The notes beneath the pieces were generated by a model that saw only the letters and a program-made list of their open reading frames with translations, made no database searches and was not told the DNA's origin. A DNA stretch of 64,000 nt from Ornithobacterium rhinotracheale (GTDB lineage: Bacteria > Bacteroidota > Bacteroidia > Flavobacteriales > Weeksellaceae): assembly GCF_004088395.1 (NCBI RefSeq), contig NZ_CP035107.1:553501-617500 (forward strand), written 5' to 3'. The position numbers and the translations under genes were made by a program. Shown here one piece after another: positions 61,645 to 64,000 of this stretch; positions within the stretch are counted from its first letter, which is position 1, and each line of letters starts with the position of its first letter.

Positions 61645-62653
61645 CCTGAGTTCGATTAATAAAACATAGCTAATTGATTAGTTTTCAGAGTTTCATATTT
61701 TAATGATGGTTTTTTAGGAAGAAAGTGATAGGCAATAATCCCTGCCACTAAGTTGGTCATAAAATTTCCTATTGAACGATGTCTGGAGTGCTCAATTTGG
61801 CAAATGTTTTTTAGCTCGTCATTCACCGTCTCTATGATGGAGCGTTTTCTAAGCAAAATTTTGTCAGACATAGTCATAAGAGAGTTTTTCATGTTGTTTC
61901 GGATGTTGGTAATCAGTTGAATACCATCCACAAAGAGTAATTGATTCAACTTTTCGGAGATGTAACCTTTGTCCCCAAACAGTTTACCAAAAATTTGCTT
62001 CAAAAAGCCTTCATTTTTCAGTGGTTCTCTATCGTCTACATTCGCCTGCGTTACGCAAAAACTCAATATCTCGCCTTTATCATTAATGACCAAATGGAGT
62101 TTAAATCCATGAAACCAACCCATAGTAGATTTCCCCGTTGTAGCTAGGTCTTTGAATACTTTGTTGCGTTTAATTCTTTTGTTTCCACATACTCTTATTG
62201 GCGTACTATCCACAAAAGAAATCCCTGTGCAACTTCCTAAAGCACAGGTTTTTGCAAACATGGTAAGAGCCATGATATTGGATTGCATAAGTTCTGTGAA
62301 TCGGTTATAAGAGACCGTTTGAGGAAATTCCTGTTGCATATGCTTTTGAACATAGTAAATGTAAAAATGCTTAAAAGTTCTAAAGCCACTTAGATGAAAA
62401 AGAATCATTATGGTGATTACTTCAGCGTTACTCATTTTGGGTTTCTTTTTGGGAGGCTTTCCGAGAAGAAAAGGTTGAGTGAATTTTTCAAAATCATTAC
62501 AAAAGTCATCAACAATACAAAAAATATCCGTAATTTTGTGGTAATTAATCATGAGAAATAGTTGTTAAATAATTGAATTTTAAAAACTTAAAAATACAAC
62601 TATTTCTCTTTTTATACAACTTATTTCCCTTAAAATATTAATCGAACTCAGGT
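61644..62653 (-). mobile_element. IS982-family insertion sequence, copy 2 (complete, 1010 bp)
   Basis: It has the same 18-bp terminal repeats as copy 1 (ACCTGAGTTCGATTAATA at 61644-61661 and its complement at 62636-62653) and a 5-bp target duplication ATTTA (61639-61643 and 62654-62658). The orientation is opposite to copy 1. It is inserted in the terminal repeat of another IS, exactly at the stop codon of that element's transposase. Confidence 0.95.
61656..62552 (-). CDS. IS982-family transposase, copy 2
   Basis: This 298-residue transposase is nearly identical to that at 30514-31410, with intact Asp115 (FVDSTPIR), Asp194 (FGDKGYIS) and Glu241 (SIIETVND). The only differences I saw in the product are near the C-terminus (ETLKTNQLAMFY). 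The gene is complete and the element has both ends, so it is likely mobile. Confidence 0.95.
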   Translation of the reverse strand: MINYHKITDIFCIVDDFCNDFEKFTQPFLLGKPPKKKPKMSNAEVITIMILFHLSGFRTFKHFYIYYVQKHMQQEFPQTVSYNRFTELMQSNIMALTMFAKTCALGSCTGISFVDSTPIRVCGNKRIKRNKVFKDLATTGKSTMGWFHGFKLHLVINDKGEILSFCVTQANVDDREPLKNEGFLKQIFGKLFGDKGYISEKLNQLLFVDGIQLITNIRNNMKNSLMTMSDKILLRKRSIIETVNDELKNICQIEHSRHRSIGNFMTNLVAGIIAYHFLPKKPSLKYETLKTNQLAMFY

Positions 62654-62655
62654 AT

Positions 62656-63546
62656 TTAGCACAAATTCACTTTAATTTTGTTCAAATCTCTCTTGAATAC
62701 GAAAAAATTGAGATACTGAATCATGGTAAAAGAAGTGATTTTTGACAGTATTCTTGTAATGAATCCCTGAAAAGTTTTGGCTAAGTTGATGCCCATTAAA
62801 AACTGTCCGCACAGCTGGGAAAAATTCGTCTCAATACGTTTTCTAATTCTTGATTTGACTTTTGGAAACGCTACAAAATCATGCTGGTTTTTCCGCATCG
62901 GAACGGATAAATTGATGTTAGAACAGTTAAATAAATCCAGTTGAATTTCCTTGCTGATATAGCCTCTATCCCCGATTAACTCACAGTTTTTAAAGTCTTC
63001 TTTGATGTCTTTCAGGTAGTTGACATCATGGACATTAGCAGGTGTAAAATCAAAGGAATGAAAGATGCCATTTTTGTCGCAAACCGCATGAAGTTTGTAC
63101 CCAAAATACTTTGATTTTTTGGCAGCACAATACCCAAATGAGGGGTGTATTTCATCGGTGGAACAGATGGCGGAACGATGGGCTCTACTCACTTTACAAA
63201 TTTCAATAGGGGTTGAATCTACGATAAAAACATCGGTAAAATCTGAGAATTTTTCACTTAAGGTCTTCCTTATTTTTTCGATGTATGAAAAAAGTTTTCG
63301 TTTTCTTTTGTTGTAAACGCTTCTTTCTATTTTGCTGTCTAATTCTGTTCCAGCGATGCATCTAAATAGCTGAAGTTCAGAGTTTATAGACATATATTCC
63401 GCGGTAATGTTCAGTGCCACTAATTCCATATCAGACAATTTCGGTTTTCGGATTTTCTTTTTAGTAGGAATATTTTTGCAAGTTTCTTTCAGTTCCTTCA
63501 AAATAATTTTGTAGTTTTGTATAAGATTGTTCATGTATTTAATCAA
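62656..63546 (-). CDS. IS982-like transposase of the interrupted element
   Basis: This 296-residue DDE transposase is clearly different from the other IS982 copies but has the same layout: Asp110 in FIVDSTPIEIC, Asp193 in LIGDRGYIS and Glu239 in RKRIETNFSQL. The reading frame is whole. Its TAA lies in the ATTTA duplicated by the IS982 insertion, so the coding sequence survived while the element's terminal repeat was split. The protein could still act in trans on other copies if they exist. Confidence 0.92.
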   Translation of the reverse strand: MIKYMNNLIQNYKIILKELKETCKNIPTKKKIRKPKLSDMELVALNITAEYMSINSELQLFRCIAGTELDSKIERSVYNKRKRKLFSYIEKIRKTLSEKFSDFTDVFIVDSTPIEICKVSRAHRSAICSTDEIHPSFGYCAAKKSKYFGYKLHAVCDKNGIFHSFDFTPANVHDVNYLKDIKEDFKNCELIGDRGYISKEIQLDLFNCSNINLSVPMRKNQHDFVAFPKVKSRIRKRIETNFSQLCGQFLMGINLAKTFQGFITRILSKITSFTMIQYLNFFVFKRDLNKIKVNLC

Positions 63547-63767
63547 TTGATAACTAATTAAATATACGACTTTTTAGTCGAATGAACAATCTTTTTTTTA
63601 TTTTTTTTCCTAAATGCACAAGGGGTTGTACACAATTAGTTTATTATTATTTAAATGTTCAAACTTTTGTGTATTATTTAATGATTGGATTAGGGTCTTT
63701 ATTTCCACAATAATATATAGCTTATTTAGTTTCATTAAAAGGAATATACTTATTTAAAAATATTTTA

Positions 63768-64000
63768 TTGAAAAACCTCCTGTACATATTATTTTTAATA
63801 TTCAGTATAACTTTTGGTTATGCTCAGGAGGTCGTTGCCCAAGAATTACAATCTACCAATGTAAACTACGCCATCAAAGGAATAAAATATGATGAAAAAA
63901 CCAAAAGAATCATCATCATAGGCGATGCAGGCGCAGGTAAAGAAAGCGACAGAGGTTCAGGAGAAGATAGCCAAGAGGTGTTGCCAGGCGGCAAAGATTA
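63768..64000 (+). CDS. Secreted protein, N-terminal part, probable TTG start (runs off window)
   Basis: From TTG at 63768 the frame reads (M)KNLLYILFLIFSITFGYAQ, a clear Sec signal peptide. A region follows with YAIKGIKYDEKTKRIIIIGDAG and a Gly/Ser/Glu-rich stretch, and the frame leaves the window at base 64000. No in-frame ATG is available nearby, so TTG is chosen because it precedes a perfect signal peptide. The start of a protein related to those in surface or T9SS operons is possible, but nothing more can be said from about 77 residues. Confidence 0.6.
   Translation, partial: MKNLLYILFLIFSITFGYAQEVVAQELQSTNVNYAIKGIKYDEKTKRIIIIGDAGAGKESDRGSGEDSQEVLPGGKD

Larger units (their letters stand above)
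61628..63626 (-). mobile_element. Second IS982-type element, split by IS982 copy 2
   Basis: The right end read inward is ACCCCTTGTGCATTTAGG. The left end, with the inserted copy and its target duplication removed, is ACCCGTTGTGCATTTAGC. These are imperfect terminal repeats of about 18 bp. The left repeat is cut after ATTTA by the 1010-bp IS982 copy 2 (61644-62653). Without the insert this element is about 984 bp. No clear target duplication was found at its outer ends (catat and tgtac), so its own boundary call is approximate. Confidence 0.75.

Overview
The window is a chromosomal segment of a low-GC Bacteroidota bacterium, most likely a flavobacterium of the Weeksellaceae type. Ornithobacterium-like is my guess at genus level and is not proven here. 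The evidence is the gldB-gldC pair, a protein with a type IX secretion type-B C-terminal sorting domain, two SusC/SusD loci, LolD-type and YajC proteins, a tmRNA tag ending YALAA, and many genes preceded by the Bacteroidota -7 box TAnnTTTG (for example at 1574, 26061, 31545, 33574, 43058, 46237, 50201, 52778, 54269, 58037).

Layout. 1-5.9 kb: end of a DUF1573 gene, yajC, rpsT between two identical tRNA-Glu genes, an NlpC/P60 lipoprotein, a GT39-like glycosyltransferase, a LolD-like ATPase and a CDF metal exporter with a natural poly-His start. 6-7.5 kb: an IS1380-family element of foreign base composition. 7.6-15.6 kb: an S9 prolyl oligopeptidase, a 31-unit 21-bp tandem array boxed in by terminators, and a two-gene operon for large secreted proteins. 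15.9-18.6 kb: purA-purB. 18.7-25.7 kb: a polysaccharide/glycan utilisation locus on the minus strand (SusC, SusD, GH18 endoglycosidase, frameshifted DUF1735-LamG protein) that looks built to cleave and import host N-glycans. 26.1-30.4 kb: a 1421-residue T9SS type-B protein, separated from its terminator by an IS982-family element. 31.6-35.3 kb: frameshifted gpmI, a HAD phosphatase, map and a methyltransferase. 35.4-42.1 kb: a second glycan locus (SusC, SusD, GH97) that points to alpha-glucans. 42.2-54.2 kb: housekeeping genes (TrmH/SpoU, malic enzyme, recO, U32 peptidase, ferredoxin, 5-FCL, nadE, gldB, gldC, patB-like, tig) with a subclass B1 metallo-beta-lactamase whose 5' end carries nine perfect 30-bp repeats, each with its own ATG. 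54.3-64 kb: an accessory region that starts at tmRNA and continues past tRNA-Arg, with an Rpn nuclease, broken IS256 and IS3 elements, a HigBA-type toxin-antitoxin pair, and one IS982 element inserted into the terminal repeat of another.

Four genes (DUF1735-LamG, gpmI, U32 peptidase, gldB) are each broken by the apparent loss of a single base in a short G/C run. One of them encodes a glycolytic enzyme, so the pattern looks more like systematic homopolymer miscalls in the assembly than four real mutations. The most distinctive biology is the repeated-start metallo-beta-lactamase, the 21-bp array, the nested insertion sequences, and a matching motif just downstream of both tmRNA and tRNA-Arg that may mark old integration sites.
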